Below are positions 45,323 to 54,833 of a DNA stretch of 64,000 nucleotides, one piece after another. The notes under the pieces are model-generated. The model worked only from the letters and a program-made list of their open reading frames with translations. It was not told the origin of the DNA and ran no database searches. The DNA comes from Bacteroidaceae bacterium (GTDB lineage: Bacteria; Bacteroidota; Bacteroidia; Bacteroidales; Bacteroidaceae): NCBI GenBank assembly GCA_017560945.1, contig JAFZDY010000050.1, forward strand, positions 1-64,000, in the 5' to 3' direction. The translations under genes were made by a program, and so were the position numbers. Positions within the stretch are counted from its first letter, which is position 1; each line of letters starts with the position of its first letter.

Positions 45323-46834
45323 TTAATAGATTGCAATCTTTCCACTCTCGCGACTTCCGTTGGGATAGGTCACGATGTAGAGGTATGTGGCGGGCATTTT
45401 GTCAACCTTCACCTTGGCTTCACCGTTAGCAAAGTTGGTTTCGCCTACCTTGACTGCATCCATTGTGTAGACTTCAAACATAGTAGCGGTGGATGAAGAG
45501 CATGAAATTATCCCGTTATTTGCTTGGATAAGGAACGGGCTTACATCGGCCACCTCACCAATATTGGAAGGGTTCAATGCGCAATCATCATCTTTGAAAT
45601 GGTCGTAATTATCATACATAACGTCGTGTAGGTCAGTTTTTATATTGGTTCGAGGATTTCGATAAACGATACTACTATCTGCAGTGCAAAAATAATTCAA
45701 TGTACGGCTACAAGGACAGTCCACTTCTGCATGAGTGAACGGCTCAATCAAATCATACATTGATCCTATTCCTGCAATCCAACTATCATAGCCTACATTA
45801 CTATGGAACAACAAGTGCTTAAAATGTTGATCATCTGTAAGTTGATATTCATTCACTCCATCAACTTTCAAAGAATAAGGGGGTGAGTAATTAGAAAACA
45901 ATTTGCAATATTCGTCTCCTTTCTTCAATGAAAAATCGTAGAATATATAATCGTTTCCTTCTTCTTGAAACGTAGGAGCTAATAAATATAAAGAATTTAT
46001 GAAATCTTCTTTTCTCATATAGATCCTTTGCCCTTCTTGACGAATACGATAAATAGCCTCTTCCTTTCCCTCCTCGTATTCGCAAGTAGTGTATTTTACC
46101 AACGGATAATAAGTCAATCCATCAATCACTTCTGGGCGGTCAAGTACGGTATATCTAAAATACGAATAGTCTTCATTGTCATAGTCGTAATAGCTCCATG
46201 TAGCTCCTACCCATTTGGGATTAGGAGCGTAAGGCTCTTGCATGTTTGGATTCGGAATATCTTTGGCTTCCAACACAACCTTTCCGTTGATTTTACAGTC
46301 AATAAAATCGGTATTATAGATATAGACAAAGTACGGGTATTCGTATGATGGGTATGAAATACATCCAAATCCTTGTACCCATGTAACAATATACCTTATC
46401 TTGTTTTTGACTATAGAAAGATGTAAGACACGTAAGGGTTCGTTATCTACAATTATTTCTTCCACATCCAATACTGTGTAATTCAATCCATCGACAGGTA
46501 TTATTTCTCCTATTTTTGCTCCGAAATCAAACAATAACCTAAAATTGTCATATCCTTTATTACAACAATAAACTTTGTCTCCATCTTCATATAAAGCGGC
46601 GTGATAAATATTGCGGTTTTTATACAATATTTTTGCCTGAATACCATTTATCAAGGTATCTCCTTCAAAAAAGAAATATTCATCATTATACGTTTCGTCT
46701 CTATAATCAAACTTTACCCAATGCCATATTTTGTCTTCGTTGATAAAGGACTTGATGCTTGAGTTGCTTTTTGCTCCAATCGCATAGGAAATGCATACAA
46801 CAAATAGAATGATGGTTGTTTGTAATCGCTTCAT
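45323..46834 (-). CDS. Secreted protein with a T9SS-type C-terminal domain, unknown function
   Basis: 503 residues. Signal peptide 1-20 (MKRLQTT...IGA). The body is beta-rich with many aromatic residues and two related segments of the form W-x-K/Y-D with VLD, suggesting a duplicated beta domain (about 30-190 and 200-340). The last ~80 residues (FEVYTMDAVKVGE ... GKIAIY) resemble the type A sorting domain of the type IX secretion system. AT-rich. Same strand and 24 bp from the C25 peptidase gene; may be cosecreted with it. No enzyme motif recognised. Confidence 0.65.
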   Translation of the reverse strand: MKRLQTTIILFVVCISYAIGAKSNSSIKSFINEDKIWHWVKFDYRDETYNDEYFFFEGDTLINGIQAKILYKNRNIYHAALYEDGDKVYCCNKGYDNFRLLFDFGAKIGEIIPVDGLNYTVLDVEEIIVDNEPLRVLHLSIVKNKIRYIVTWVQGFGCISYPSYEYPYFVYIYNTDFIDCKINGKVVLEAKDIPNPNMQEPYAPNPKWVGATWSYYDYDNEDYSYFRYTVLDRPEVIDGLTYYPLVKYTTCEYEEGKEEAIYRIRQEGQRIYMRKEDFINSLYLLAPTFQEEGNDYIFYDFSLKKGDEYCKLFSNYSPPYSLKVDGVNEYQLTDDQHFKHLLFHSNVGYDSWIAGIGSMYDLIEPFTHAEVDCPCSRTLNYFCTADSSIVYRNPRTNIKTDLHDVMYDNYDHFKDDDCALNPSNIGEVADVSPFLIQANNGIISCSSSTATMFEVYTMDAVKVGETNFANGEAKVKVDKMPATYLYIVTYPNGSRESGKIAIY

Positions 46835-46858
46835 AATCCTAAATATTTAAAAGTTTTG

Positions 46859-49057
46859 TTATTTAATGATGAGAGTTCCACCTAATTCGCAGTTGAAGTT
46901 TGTATTAAGGGTTACGTTATTGTTTGCTTTGATAGTGAGTGTTCCACTATCTGTTATGGTTGTTGCGCCTACTGTAATATTGTTGCCAACCAAAGCACTT
47001 CCATTATCAATGACTTTTGATCTGATGGTTACATCCTCATTAAATGTATAAGGAATGTAATTGTGCTTATTTACACTAATATAACAAGGGACATCTACAC
47101 CCGTGAAAGTATAAGTACTGACCTTTTTTGCTTTCTGAAAGTACGACAATCCCAAATCTTCTATTGAACAGAGAGAAATGTCACACAGACCATTATTTGA
47201 AACAGATACTATCACACTGTCTTTGTTTTGTATAACTTCAATATCCTCAGGTGAAAATCGTTTGGGATTATCCGTCCACAATTCCAATGTAGGATCGCCG
47301 CCAATCATATATGCCATGGCATTGGCTTTGTATAAGTCTTGATTACTACATGCACGATTCACAAGAATAGTTTGAGATGATTTATTAATATCACCTATAC
47401 GATATGTACTATCGATACAAATATGTTCAAAAAATAACTCTGATAATAAATCATTTTCACCAGAGTGTGTGTCTTCTGTTGCCCCCAAAAAAAGTACAGC
47501 TGCAGATTCTTTTGTTATAAAATCTTCCATAAGACAAGGGGATTCAGAAATTCTAGAATTTTTACATGCAAAACTAAATACTATGGGATTTATTATTGGA
47601 CAACTCAATCTGTTAATCTGTGTGTTGCCAAATTCTATATCATCATAGCTCCAGTCTTTTTTCCATCCTGTAGGTGTTCCATGTCCTCTATACACAACAA
47701 GTCCTACTCCTTGATTAATGATATTCACAACAGAATTGTTCCCAACATTTGAATCAGAACCATATTGAGTGATAAAATCATAATATGTGTTATATTTATT
47801 TATTATATTATTTAAACAATCTTTATACTTGGTGGGGTAATAATCGTTATAATCCCCTTTATGTGCGACCATGACGACTTTCCTAAACCAATCATTTGTT
47901 AAATTGTTAGGAGCAATATACGAATAATGTTTGTTTATTACATTGTGCAATTCAGAAACGTTGGATACACAAAAGCGACCTATTGCGATGTCTTGATTGT
48001 AATGATTGTCATTTCCCATGCATCCATACCAATAATCACTGAGGGTTGCTCCATTAGGGTTCGTACTCGCACCAAAAGTCCAACTATAAGGAGGGATGTC
48101 AGTATGATTACCAATTAGAAGCACATATTCTATTCCATAATTCGTTCTTTGATTTCTAATATAATTTTTGATTTGTGTTGGAGTATTGCCTATATCTCCT
48201 GTACTCACAACTTTGCACGCGAAACCTTGTTTGGCTTTTATTTTCAAGTAGCGAGCTAATAATGCATCGTTCTTATATTGAGGTGCTGATATAATCAATA
48301 AGTTGTAATGTCGTCCTGCTACCCTTGTGTTGTTGTTAATAACACGAGAATAGGAAGTCTCACCATACGAGTTTATTAATGCATCGTTATAATTTGACAA
48401 CAATAAAGAATAAAGTTTCTTATCAACGAGCACTTCTATTTCAGAATTCTCAGATTCATTTTTGTCATGAACTATAAAGTCTACTTTTACCGTAAATTCT
48501 TTCATTATACGTAATTGGGATGTCGAAGAATTGTAACAGAATGGGTGTAATCTTAGATTACACATCTTCAAGCCTCCCCAGTAAGAAGATTCCCCAAAAT
48601 TATATGTTTCAGCAGGAAAGTATGAAGCTGAACTATACGCATCTATATCTTTAGAGAATTCAAAAGATGTTTCAGCTTCCGTAAAATGGCGTTGTGATGG
48701 ATATACTGTATATCCGCTGAGGTTTTCCCATGTAATGTCAGAAATTGTCACTTTTCCATAAGTGCCTTTAGGAAAACCTAACAATTGATTGACAACTGGC
48801 AATTCAGGATAACCAACTTTATCCAATGTTTCGTATTTATCTATATACAATTTGTTGTATGTGGTATCTTCGATAATGATATCTTCCTTGTAAAAACCAT
48901 TGATTGTGACTTTGAACTTATATTGACTTGCATCAGAAGCCAATACTTCTATGTTAGTGCCGCGCTCACTTACTTTCGAATTTGTTAGTGAAATCCAAGT
49001 TTGAGCTTGAAGATGGATTGCGCACATGGCTAACAATAAACATAACTTATATCTCAT
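46859..49057 (-). CDS. Gingipain-type C25 cysteine peptidase, secreted
   Basis: 732 residues. Signal peptide 1-18 (ending LQAQ), an N-terminal propeptide-like beta region to about 240, then the caspase-like C25 domain. Catalytic His459 is in VVYRGHGTP and Cys498 in FSFACKNSR, the order and spacing seen in gingipains. The C-terminal ~70 residues (VTIRSKV ... LGGTLIIK) look like the beta 3-coathanger-stack tail seen on T9SS-exported proteins. Likely cleaves proteins outside the cell or at its surface. Substrate specificity (Arg, Lys or other) cannot be read from the sequence. AT-rich relative to flanking genes. Confidence 0.85.
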   Translation of the reverse strand: MRYKLCLLLAMCAIHLQAQTWISLTNSKVSERGTNIEVLASDASQYKFKVTINGFYKEDIIIEDTTYNKLYIDKYETLDKVGYPELPVVNQLLGFPKGTYGKVTISDITWENLSGYTVYPSQRHFTEAETSFEFSKDIDAYSSASYFPAETYNFGESSYWGGLKMCNLRLHPFCYNSSTSQLRIMKEFTVKVDFIVHDKNESENSEIEVLVDKKLYSLLLSNYNDALINSYGETSYSRVINNNTRVAGRHYNLLIISAPQYKNDALLARYLKIKAKQGFACKVVSTGDIGNTPTQIKNYIRNQRTNYGIEYVLLIGNHTDIPPYSWTFGASTNPNGATLSDYWYGCMGNDNHYNQDIAIGRFCVSNVSELHNVINKHYSYIAPNNLTNDWFRKVVMVAHKGDYNDYYPTKYKDCLNNIINKYNTYYDFITQYGSDSNVGNNSVVNIINQGVGLVVYRGHGTPTGWKKDWSYDDIEFGNTQINRLSCPIINPIVFSFACKNSRISESPCLMEDFITKESAAVLFLGATEDTHSGENDLLSELFFEHICIDSTYRIGDINKSSQTILVNRACSNQDLYKANAMAYMIGGDPTLELWTDNPKRFSPEDIEVIQNKDSVIVSVSNNGLCDISLCSIEDLGLSYFQKAKKVSTYTFTGVDVPCYISVNKHNYIPYTFNEDVTIRSKVIDNGSALVGNNITVGATTITDSGTLTIKANNNVTLNTNFNCELGGTLIIK

Positions 49058-49154
49058 AATCTTTTAGAAATTTAGTTTAAATATTACATTTAGAAATCAC
49101 TAAAAGAGAATTTGTATTCTTTCTTAGGCTAACTTGAGGAGAATCAACCATGAC

Positions 49155-50225
49155 TTACTCTGTCAATACCATCCGTTTGGAGGCTATCATCTGCCCATCG
49201 GTAATAAGTGCATAAATGTAAATTCCTGCCATAAGTGTAGAACCTTCTACTGTTACACTATTTGAAACTACGGATGTGTCCAAATCATACTTTTTCAATT
49301 GCTGACCGTTGAGATTATAGATGCAGAGGGCTGCACTTTGAATGTCGGAAGGCAAGCGGTAAGCAATGGTTGTTTGCTGTTTGAACGGATTGGGAGTGTT
49401 CTGATAAAGCATGGCTTCGCTGAAATCTACATTAGACTGTTTGCCCTGTAGTTCTAATTGAGGTTGCGAACCATTATTGGCAAAGAATACCGCCTGCATC
49501 GCGTTCATTTGATTCTGTAAGGTCGTAATCTGTGTGCCTTGAACGCTCAAACTATCCTGCAAGTCATTGATTGCTTCGATAAGAACACCAATTAAATCGG
49601 AATAAAGGATTCCCTTCGTTCCGTCGTATTGCGTGCGTACCACTTCGGGAAACACCTTTTCCACCTCTTGGGCTATCAAACCGATGCGTTTACGGTTTAA
49701 CTCTTCACGCATCTGCGCAGTGACTTCTGGGGTAATGCCTTCAGGTAAAGACTTTGCTGCAGCCTGTTCGTCCATAGATAATGTTTGAATACCGTCGTTT
49801 GGACTCAGAGTGTTCTTGTATTGGAACGAAATACCTTGCAATTTACGAAGTTTTTGTAAAGGGGATACTAATCGGGTAATATTTGTTTTGCATAGGCTAT
49901 CGGAAGTGGTTACATCACCTTGGCTGAATATGTAGCCTTGTGAATCTACATAAAAGATTGGTTGGATACCATTGTATGCAATGTAGGGGTAGGCACTTAA
50001 GTTTCCTTTAGCACAGATAATAGACTTTGGCCCACAGGTTAATAGACTATGGGAGGTGTTAGCAACGTTTGTTGTAACGGTCAATACACCAGTGTGTCCA
50101 ATACCAGTTTTGCCAGTAGTAGTAATGTTGTTTGTTGTTGCATAACCATTAGGATTAATGCTCAACTGTGCCTGTGCACAAATTACTGAAAGCATAATGC
50201 TTGCAAAGAAAATAATACGTTTCAT
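49155..50225 (-). CDS. Tail-fibre (S74 chaperone-type) protein with a T9SS sorting domain
   Basis: 356 residues. Signal peptide 1-19. A beta-rich N-terminal part, then a Peptidase_S74/intramolecular-chaperone-like region about 105-230: SDSLCKTNITRLVSPLQKLRKLQG in parts, GLIAQEVEKVFPEVV, and YSDLIGVLIEAINDLQ followed by a coiled coil. The C-terminal ~85 residues (NTPNPFKQQTTIAYRLP ... GIYIYALITDGQMIASKRMVL in parts) are a clear T9SS type A sorting domain. Predicted to be a trimeric surface fibre exported by T9SS. The S74-T9SS combination is seen in Bacteroidota. Confidence 0.82.
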   Translation of the reverse strand: MKRIIFFASIMLSVICAQAQLSINPNGYATTNNITTTGKTGIGHTGVLTVTTNVANTSHSLLTCGPKSIICAKGNLSAYPYIAYNGIQPIFYVDSQGYIFSQGDVTTSDSLCKTNITRLVSPLQKLRKLQGISFQYKNTLSPNDGIQTLSMDEQAAAKSLPEGITPEVTAQMREELNRKRIGLIAQEVEKVFPEVVRTQYDGTKGILYSDLIGVLIEAINDLQDSLSVQGTQITTLQNQMNAMQAVFFANNGSQPQLELQGKQSNVDFSEAMLYQNTPNPFKQQTTIAYRLPSDIQSAALCIYNLNGQQLKKYDLDTSVVSNSVTVEGSTLMAGIYIYALITDGQMIASKRMVLTE

Positions 50226-50587
50226 AATGATTTGTTTTAGTGGTTAATAATTTCGCTTGCAAGTTATACATAATTCTTTAGATAACCAAACATATTCTAA
50301 GTTTTTTACTTAACGTAAAATAATATTTTTAATCTATTGTTTTTTTCGATAAAAAAAATTGGTTTTGTTATTCATGTATGGCAAAATCCGATCTCTGTTT
50401 GTTAGCTTTTGCAATGTGGCATCCTCCCTCACCTTCTTTAAATTCTTTTCTTGCTTATGCCCTCGAAGTCTTCGTTCATCCGCATTGCAATGCTCTAAGT
50501 TTGCTGCAGATTGCGAAAGAGATGGACTATGGAAGTGTATTGCTACGTTATGGAAGTCCAGTCGTGGACTATGGAAATGCATAACAT

Positions 50588-50723
50588 GCCACCAAGCCAC
50601 CTATACGTGTGAAAGTATTATATACGTGTGTGTGCGTGCGAGATTTTAGAGAATTTAACGGTATCGTCTCGCACACACGCACACGCGTAACATACATTCA
50701 CGTATATAAGGCGGCTTGGTGGC
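50588..50723. mobile_element. Candidate MITE-like inverted-repeat element
   Basis: Perfect 11-bp terminal inverted repeats, GCCACCAAGCC (50588-50598) and GGCTTGGTGGC (50713-50723). Inside, TATACGTG/CACGTATA and a long ACGTGTGTGTGCG / CGCACACACGCAC-like stem pair almost to the centre. No coding capacity. Could be a non-autonomous element or a structured intergenic repeat; no target-site duplication is obvious. Confidence 0.55.
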
Positions 50724-50913
50724 GAGCTATGTAACTTTGACCATGAAACCATAAAATAGCGGACATTGAATGATGCAACCTTTCAAATGTCTTATAAGAT
50801 ACTGATGTTGGGCATGGAAGAATGGAATCTTCAGCCCTTAACATCCTTATCTTTCGGATGCGTCATACATAGTACCTCTATCAGTAGTAAAATAGTGAAA
50901 AAGCCTCAATATT

Positions 50914-50945
50914 TTTGCTCATCTTGCAGAAATAGTGTATTTTTG
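50914..50945 (+). promoter_or_regulatory. Promoter of the sigma-54 activator operon
   Basis: TTTG (50914-50917), 20 bp, TATTTTTG (50938-50945), 49 bp upstream of the ATG. Confidence 0.7.
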
Positions 50946-50994
50946 CCAATTCTTAGCGATAGTGTGACAACGAGAGAGCAAAACGAAGAAAAGA

Positions 50995-52287
50995 ATGGTG
51001 AATCCTGAAATACAGCAAGTGAAGATGAGGTTCGGCATCATCGGCAATGCCGAGGGACTGAACCGTGCCATTGACATAGCCATGCAGGTGGCCCCCACCG
51101 ACCTGTCGGTGCTGATAACGGGTGAAAGTGGAGTGGGTAAGGAGGCTTTCCCGAAGATTATCCACGAGTTCAGCCGACGCAAGCACAGCCGCAAGTACAT
51201 AGCCGTGAACTGTGGTGCTATACCCGAAGGTACTATAGACTCGGAATTGTTTGGTCACGAGAAGGGGGCCTTTACGGGTGCCATAGGCGAGCGCCAGGGT
51301 TACTTTGGCGAGGCCAACGGAGGTACCATATTCTTAGACGAAGTGGGCGAACTACCCCTTTCTACTCAGGCACGTCTGTTGCGTGTGCTGGAGAGTGGAG
51401 AGTACATTCGCGTGGGTTCGTCGAAGGTAGAGAAGACCGACGTGCGCATCGTGGCCGCCACGAACGTTAACCTGTTGGAGGCCATTGCCGACGGACGTTT
51501 CCGCGAGGACCTTTTCTATCGACTGAACACGGTACCCATCACTATCCCCCCTTTGCGCGAGCGAGGTAGCGACATAGCCTTGCTCTTTCGCAAGTTTGCC
51601 AATGACTTTGCCGATACCTATCGTATGCCCTCCATACAACTGACCGAGGAGGCTCAGCAGATACTCCTCTCGTACCCATGGCCGGGTAATGTGCGCCAGT
51701 TGAAGAACATTACTGAGCAGATTTCCATTATCGAACGCAATAGGGAGATTACGGCAGACATCTTGCAACTCTACATTCCTGCCTATACCGCACCTTCGCG
51801 TATGCCCGCACTGGTAGGTGCACATTCACCTTCGTCAGGGAAGACGTTTGAGAGCGAGCGCGAGATACTGTATCAGATACTCTTCGACCTGCGTCGCGAC
51901 GTGACGGAGTTGAAGCGACTGGTCAACTCCAACCTTGGACAGATGCAGGCCTCGTCCACGACGGCACCAGCTTCGCCTGTATCATACTATCCGACCGAGG
52001 AGGTGGCCTACCCCGAGGTGCAGACGGTACAGGGCATTCAGAGCATTGCCGAGACACCCGTGTTGCCTGCTACCATCAGTCGTCCTTCGTCGATGGTGGT
52101 GCACGACGAGGATATACAGGATACCGAGGAGTATGTGGAGGAGTCCTTGTCGCTGAACGAACTGGAGCGCGAGACCATACGCAAAGCCTTGGAGCGTCAC
52201 CACGGACGCCGACGCAGTGCGGCCAAGGACTTGAATATCTCGGAGCGTACCTTGTACAGAAAAATTAAAGATTATGGATTGGAATAA
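50995..52287 (+). CDS. Sigma-54-dependent transcriptional activator (AAA+ / Fis type)
   Basis: 430 residues. The AAA+ domain starts almost at the N-terminus: Walker A GESGVGKE (43-50), the sigma-54-contacting GAFTGA loop (91-96), Walker B GTIFLDEVG (about 110-118), Arg-finger region FREDLFYRLN. A long Pro/Ser/Glu-rich linker (about 265-385) precedes a Fis-type HTH at 390-430 (RRRSAAKDLNISERTLYRKIKDYGL in part). It has no N-terminal receiver, PAS or GAF domain, so activity is probably set by expression level or a partner. Overlaps lptE by 14 bp, so it is cotranslated with envelope and Sec genes. Confidence 0.93.
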   Translation: MVNPEIQQVKMRFGIIGNAEGLNRAIDIAMQVAPTDLSVLITGESGVGKEAFPKIIHEFSRRKHSRKYIAVNCGAIPEGTIDSELFGHEKGAFTGAIGERQGYFGEANGGTIFLDEVGELPLSTQARLLRVLESGEYIRVGSSKVEKTDVRIVAATNVNLLEAIADGRFREDLFYRLNTVPITIPPLRERGSDIALLFRKFANDFADTYRMPSIQLTEEAQQILLSYPWPGNVRQLKNITEQISIIERNREITADILQLYIPAYTAPSRMPALVGAHSPSSGKTFESEREILYQILFDLRRDVTELKRLVNSNLGQMQASSTTAPASPVSYYPTEEVAYPEVQTVQGIQSIAETPVLPATISRPSSMVVHDEDIQDTEEYVEESLSLNELERETIRKALERHHGRRRSAAKDLNISERTLYRKIKDYGLE

Positions 52288-52792
52288 AAGTGTGAAATAC
52301 CTCCTTGGCCTGGTGGTGTGCCTGTGTGTGGCATCGTGTACAGTGTCATATAAGTTCAACGGAGCCTCCATCAACTATGACAAGGTGAAGACCATCACCA
52401 TCGAGAACTTTACCAACCGTGCCTCATACGTGTGGGGTCCCATGGCTACTATGTTCAACACCGACCTGCAGGACATCTACGTACAACAGACACGTCTGAA
52501 ACAGGTGAAGCGCGGGGGTGACTTGCACGTGGCAGGTGAGATTACCGCCTATGACCAGTACAACAAGTCGGTGTCGGCCGAGGGATATTCGTCAGTGGTG
52601 GAACTGAAGATGGTGGTGAACGTGCGCTTTACCAACAACACCAACCACTCCGAGGACTTTGAAAAGACCTTCTCCGCTACGTGTGAATACGACGCTACAC
52701 AACAGTTGTCTACCGTGCAGGAGGAACTGGTGTCGCAGATGATTGACGAAATCACCGAGCAGATATTCAACGCCACCGTGGCAAACTGGTAA
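52274..52792 (+). CDS. lptE: LptE family outer-membrane LPS-assembly lipoprotein
   Basis: 172 residues. Lipoprotein signal peptide with lipobox CVASC (Cys at about 22). The family region SYKFNGASINYDKVKTITIENF (in part) is typical of Bacteroidota LptE. LptE plugs the LptD barrel, and the C-terminal part of an lptD gene is at the right end of this window. Start overlaps the end of the sigma-54 activator gene. Confidence 0.9.
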   Translation: MDWNKSVKYLLGLVVCLCVASCTVSYKFNGASINYDKVKTITIENFTNRASYVWGPMATMFNTDLQDIYVQQTRLKQVKRGGDLHVAGEITAYDQYNKSVSAEGYSSVVELKMVVNVRFTNNTNHSEDFEKTFSATCEYDATQQLSTVQEELVSQMIDEITEQIFNATVANW

Positions 52793-52866
52793 GCCACAGG
52801 GAAAACATAGGGAGAAACGACCTCACACATACACCCCAAAGAGAGAGAAGAGAGAAAGAAGACACT

Positions 52867-53634
52867 ATGGCAATGGACATTGTAGAACTGATAAAGCATC
52901 CCGATAGGTTGGCCGACCGTGCGGTGGTGGACGAACTGCGCCTGATGGTGCAGCAGTACCCCTATTTCCAAGTGGCTCGCCTGCTCTACTTGAAGGGACT
53001 GTATCTGTTGCGCGATGCTTCATTCGGCACTGAACTGAGACGTAGTGCCCCCTATGTGTCCGACCGAAAGGTGTTGTTCAACCTGATAGAGGGAGAGTAT
53101 TACAAACTTTCGCCTGTGCCACGTAAGAAGCAGGCCGAAGCCGATGGCAAGGAGGGCGTGGTTGACCGCACTCAGGTGCTGATAGATGCCTTCCTCAATG
53201 GACTTCCACCCGAACCTGAGGAAGATGCCCCCTTGGAGGACGATGGCGGACTCAGTGCCGACTATGCGACATACATCCTCACGGAAGAGTCACTGGACGA
53301 CTCCGCCGAGGGTCAAGCGGGTAAAGTGGTGGCCATGAAGGGACAGCATTTGATTGATGGATTTATCAAAAATAATGACAAACGCATGTCTCTTGGCACA
53401 CCAGGCGAGTTTGCACCCATTGTGGACGATGAGGTGGAAAAACTACCAGGATTGGACGAAGAAGATGGGTATTTTACCGAAACTTTGGCTAAAATTTACA
53501 TAAAACAGCATAGATATGCTAAGGCTCTTGAAATTATTCGTCGATTAAGTTTGAAATATCCAAAAAAAAATGCTTACTTTGCAGACCAAATCAACTATTT
53601 AGAGAAACTAATAACAAATTCTAACGATAAATAA
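52867..53634 (+). CDS. Conserved Bacteroidota protein with a C-terminal TPR-like repeat
   Basis: 255 residues, no signal peptide. The N-terminal part (about 1-75) is helical (VDELRLMVQQYPYFQVARLLYLKGL). A middle acidic, low-complexity region (about 95-160) follows, then ETLAKIYIKQHRYAKALEIIRRLSLKYPKKNAYF in parts (about 205-240) as one to two tetratricopeptide-like helix pairs. Function unknown. Between lptE and secG in the same direction, 10 bp from secG; the set suggests an envelope or protein-export role. Confidence 0.75.
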   Translation: MAMDIVELIKHPDRLADRAVVDELRLMVQQYPYFQVARLLYLKGLYLLRDASFGTELRRSAPYVSDRKVLFNLIEGEYYKLSPVPRKKQAEADGKEGVVDRTQVLIDAFLNGLPPEPEEDAPLEDDGGLSADYATYILTEESLDDSAEGQAGKVVAMKGQHLIDGFIKNNDKRMSLGTPGEFAPIVDDEVEKLPGLDEEDGYFTETLAKIYIKQHRYAKALEIIRRLSLKYPKKNAYFADQINYLEKLITNSNDK

Positions 53635-53643
53635 AAGAAAAAG

Positions 53644-53988
53644 ATGTACGCATTATTGATTGTATTGATTGTATTCGTCGCAATATTGTTGTGTGGCGTA
53701 GTCATGATTCAAAATTCAAAGGGAGGTGGCTTGGCATCAAGTTTTGCTTCATCAAACCAGATTATGGGTGTGCGCAAGACTACTGACTTCATCGAGAAGT
53801 TCACTTGGGGATGTGCTATCGCATTGGTGGTGTTGAGCGTTGCTACTGCTTACGTGTTGCCCCATGCTTCAGTAGGTACTCAGTCAGTACTTCAGGAAGA
53901 GGCTGTAAACGAGAATCTTTTGAATCCTGTTACAGTTCCTGGTTTCGATGCTACTGAGGCTACAGCTGACGATGTTGTTGCTGAGTAA
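53644..53988 (+). CDS. secG: Preprotein translocase subunit SecG
   Basis: 114 residues. Two membrane helices (about 3-22 and 55-75) separated by the family segment QNSKGGGLASSFASSNQIMG (23-42), which is diagnostic of SecG. The C-terminal 35 residues form an acidic Ala/Thr/Val tail. Part of SecYEG. Followed by a strong terminator. Confidence 0.94.
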   Translation: MYALLIVLIVFVAILLCGVVMIQNSKGGGLASSFASSNQIMGVRKTTDFIEKFTWGCAIALVVLSVATAYVLPHASVGTQSVLQEEAVNENLLNPVTVPGFDATEATADDVVAE

Positions 53989-54030
53989 TCGAAAGGAAGA
54001 GAATATAAATCTGACGAAGAAAAAGAAAAA

Positions 54031-54073
54031 AAGTGGACGTATCCCGCGCGGGGTGCGTCCACTTCTCTTTTTA
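54031..54073. terminator. Bidirectional terminator between secG and the SGNH hydrolase gene
   Basis: AAGTGGACG (54031-54039) pairs with CGTCCACTT (54056-54064), with CCCGCG/CGCGGG in the inner part. T-rich on the right and A-rich on the left. Confidence 0.9.
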
Positions 54074-54091
54074 CCTTGAGTCCTTCTCCTT

Positions 54092-54772
54092 TTATTTTGT
54101 CTTGCTCACGACCTCTTGCGTCTGTACGCTGATGGCCTTCATGCCTGCAATGGAGGGGTGTCCCTGTTGTTTCTCAATGTCCTTCAAGGTGATGACAGGC
54201 ACATTGTAGTGCTTGCACACGGTGTAGATGGATTCGTTGATGCTCTCCTTCAACTCACTATTCAGCATGTAGTACACCTGAGCTTGCGGATAGAGGGTTT
54301 GCAATCCGCTGAGCAGATAAGCCACGGCAGGACGGAAAGTGTGGAGCTCCTCCTTTGTCCATCCCTCGTACTTGTATTCGCCGATGGGTGCACCTGACCA
54401 ACTATCGTTGGTGGCTCCGAAGATGAGGATGATGTCGGGGTTTCCAAGGTTGTGCATACGGGTGATGAACGAGCGGTCGCTATAGTCCTCCTTGTTGTAT
54501 CCTGTGTGACATACGGTAGATCCGCTGAACGAGTTGTTCTTCTCCAATACATAGCCATAGTCGTGGATGAACTGATGCCACCATGTTTGTTCGAGTTTCA
54601 CTACATCGTTATTCTCAGCTGGATACCACACCCAATTCTCCTTGGGAGTAACATGCCCCTTGAAGGTTGAATACGAGTCTCCCAAAATAGATACTTTCTT
54701 CTGTGCCTGAGCCACTCCGCACGACAATGTGCAGATGAGAAGTGTGGCCAATAGAATCATTTGCTTTTTCAT
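54092..54772 (-). CDS. Secreted SGNH/GDSL-family hydrolase
   Basis: 226 residues. Signal peptide 1-23 (ending AQAQ). SGNH blocks: block I ILGDSYS (about 29-35, nucleophile Ser33), a Gly in FSGST, block III GATNDSW (about 119-125), block V GHPSIAGM (about 203-210, with His). Esterase or acetyl-esterase type; in Bacteroidales such enzymes often deacetylate glycans or act on cell-wall material. Terminator shared with secG. Upstream is a TIGR04076 gene on the same strand. Confidence 0.88.
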   Translation of the reverse strand: MKKQMILLATLLICTLSCGVAQAQKKVSILGDSYSTFKGHVTPKENWVWYPAENNDVVKLEQTWWHQFIHDYGYVLEKNNSFSGSTVCHTGYNKEDYSDRSFITRMHNLGNPDIILIFGATNDSWSGAPIGEYKYEGWTKEELHTFRPAVAYLLSGLQTLYPQAQVYYMLNSELKESINESIYTVCKHYNVPVITLKDIEKQQGHPSIAGMKAISVQTQEVVSKTK

Positions 54773-54833
54773 GTCTCTTTCTCTTATAAATCGTTAGTGT
54801 GTGTAATAGTTGTCAATTTCTTTTTTTTAAGTT

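Larger units (their letters stand above)
50226..50994. other. Gene-free region with a ~136-bp inverted-repeat element
   Basis: Between divergent gene sets. It holds the inverted-repeat element (50588-50723) and the sigma-54 regulator promoter (50914-50945). Short frames here have no codon bias or domain. Nothing else recognised. Confidence 0.65.

Noticed and set aside
50359-50649. Short open frame between the S74 gene and the sigma-54 operon
   Set aside because: It crosses the inverted-repeat element, lacks a clear start signal and has no domain or convincing composition.
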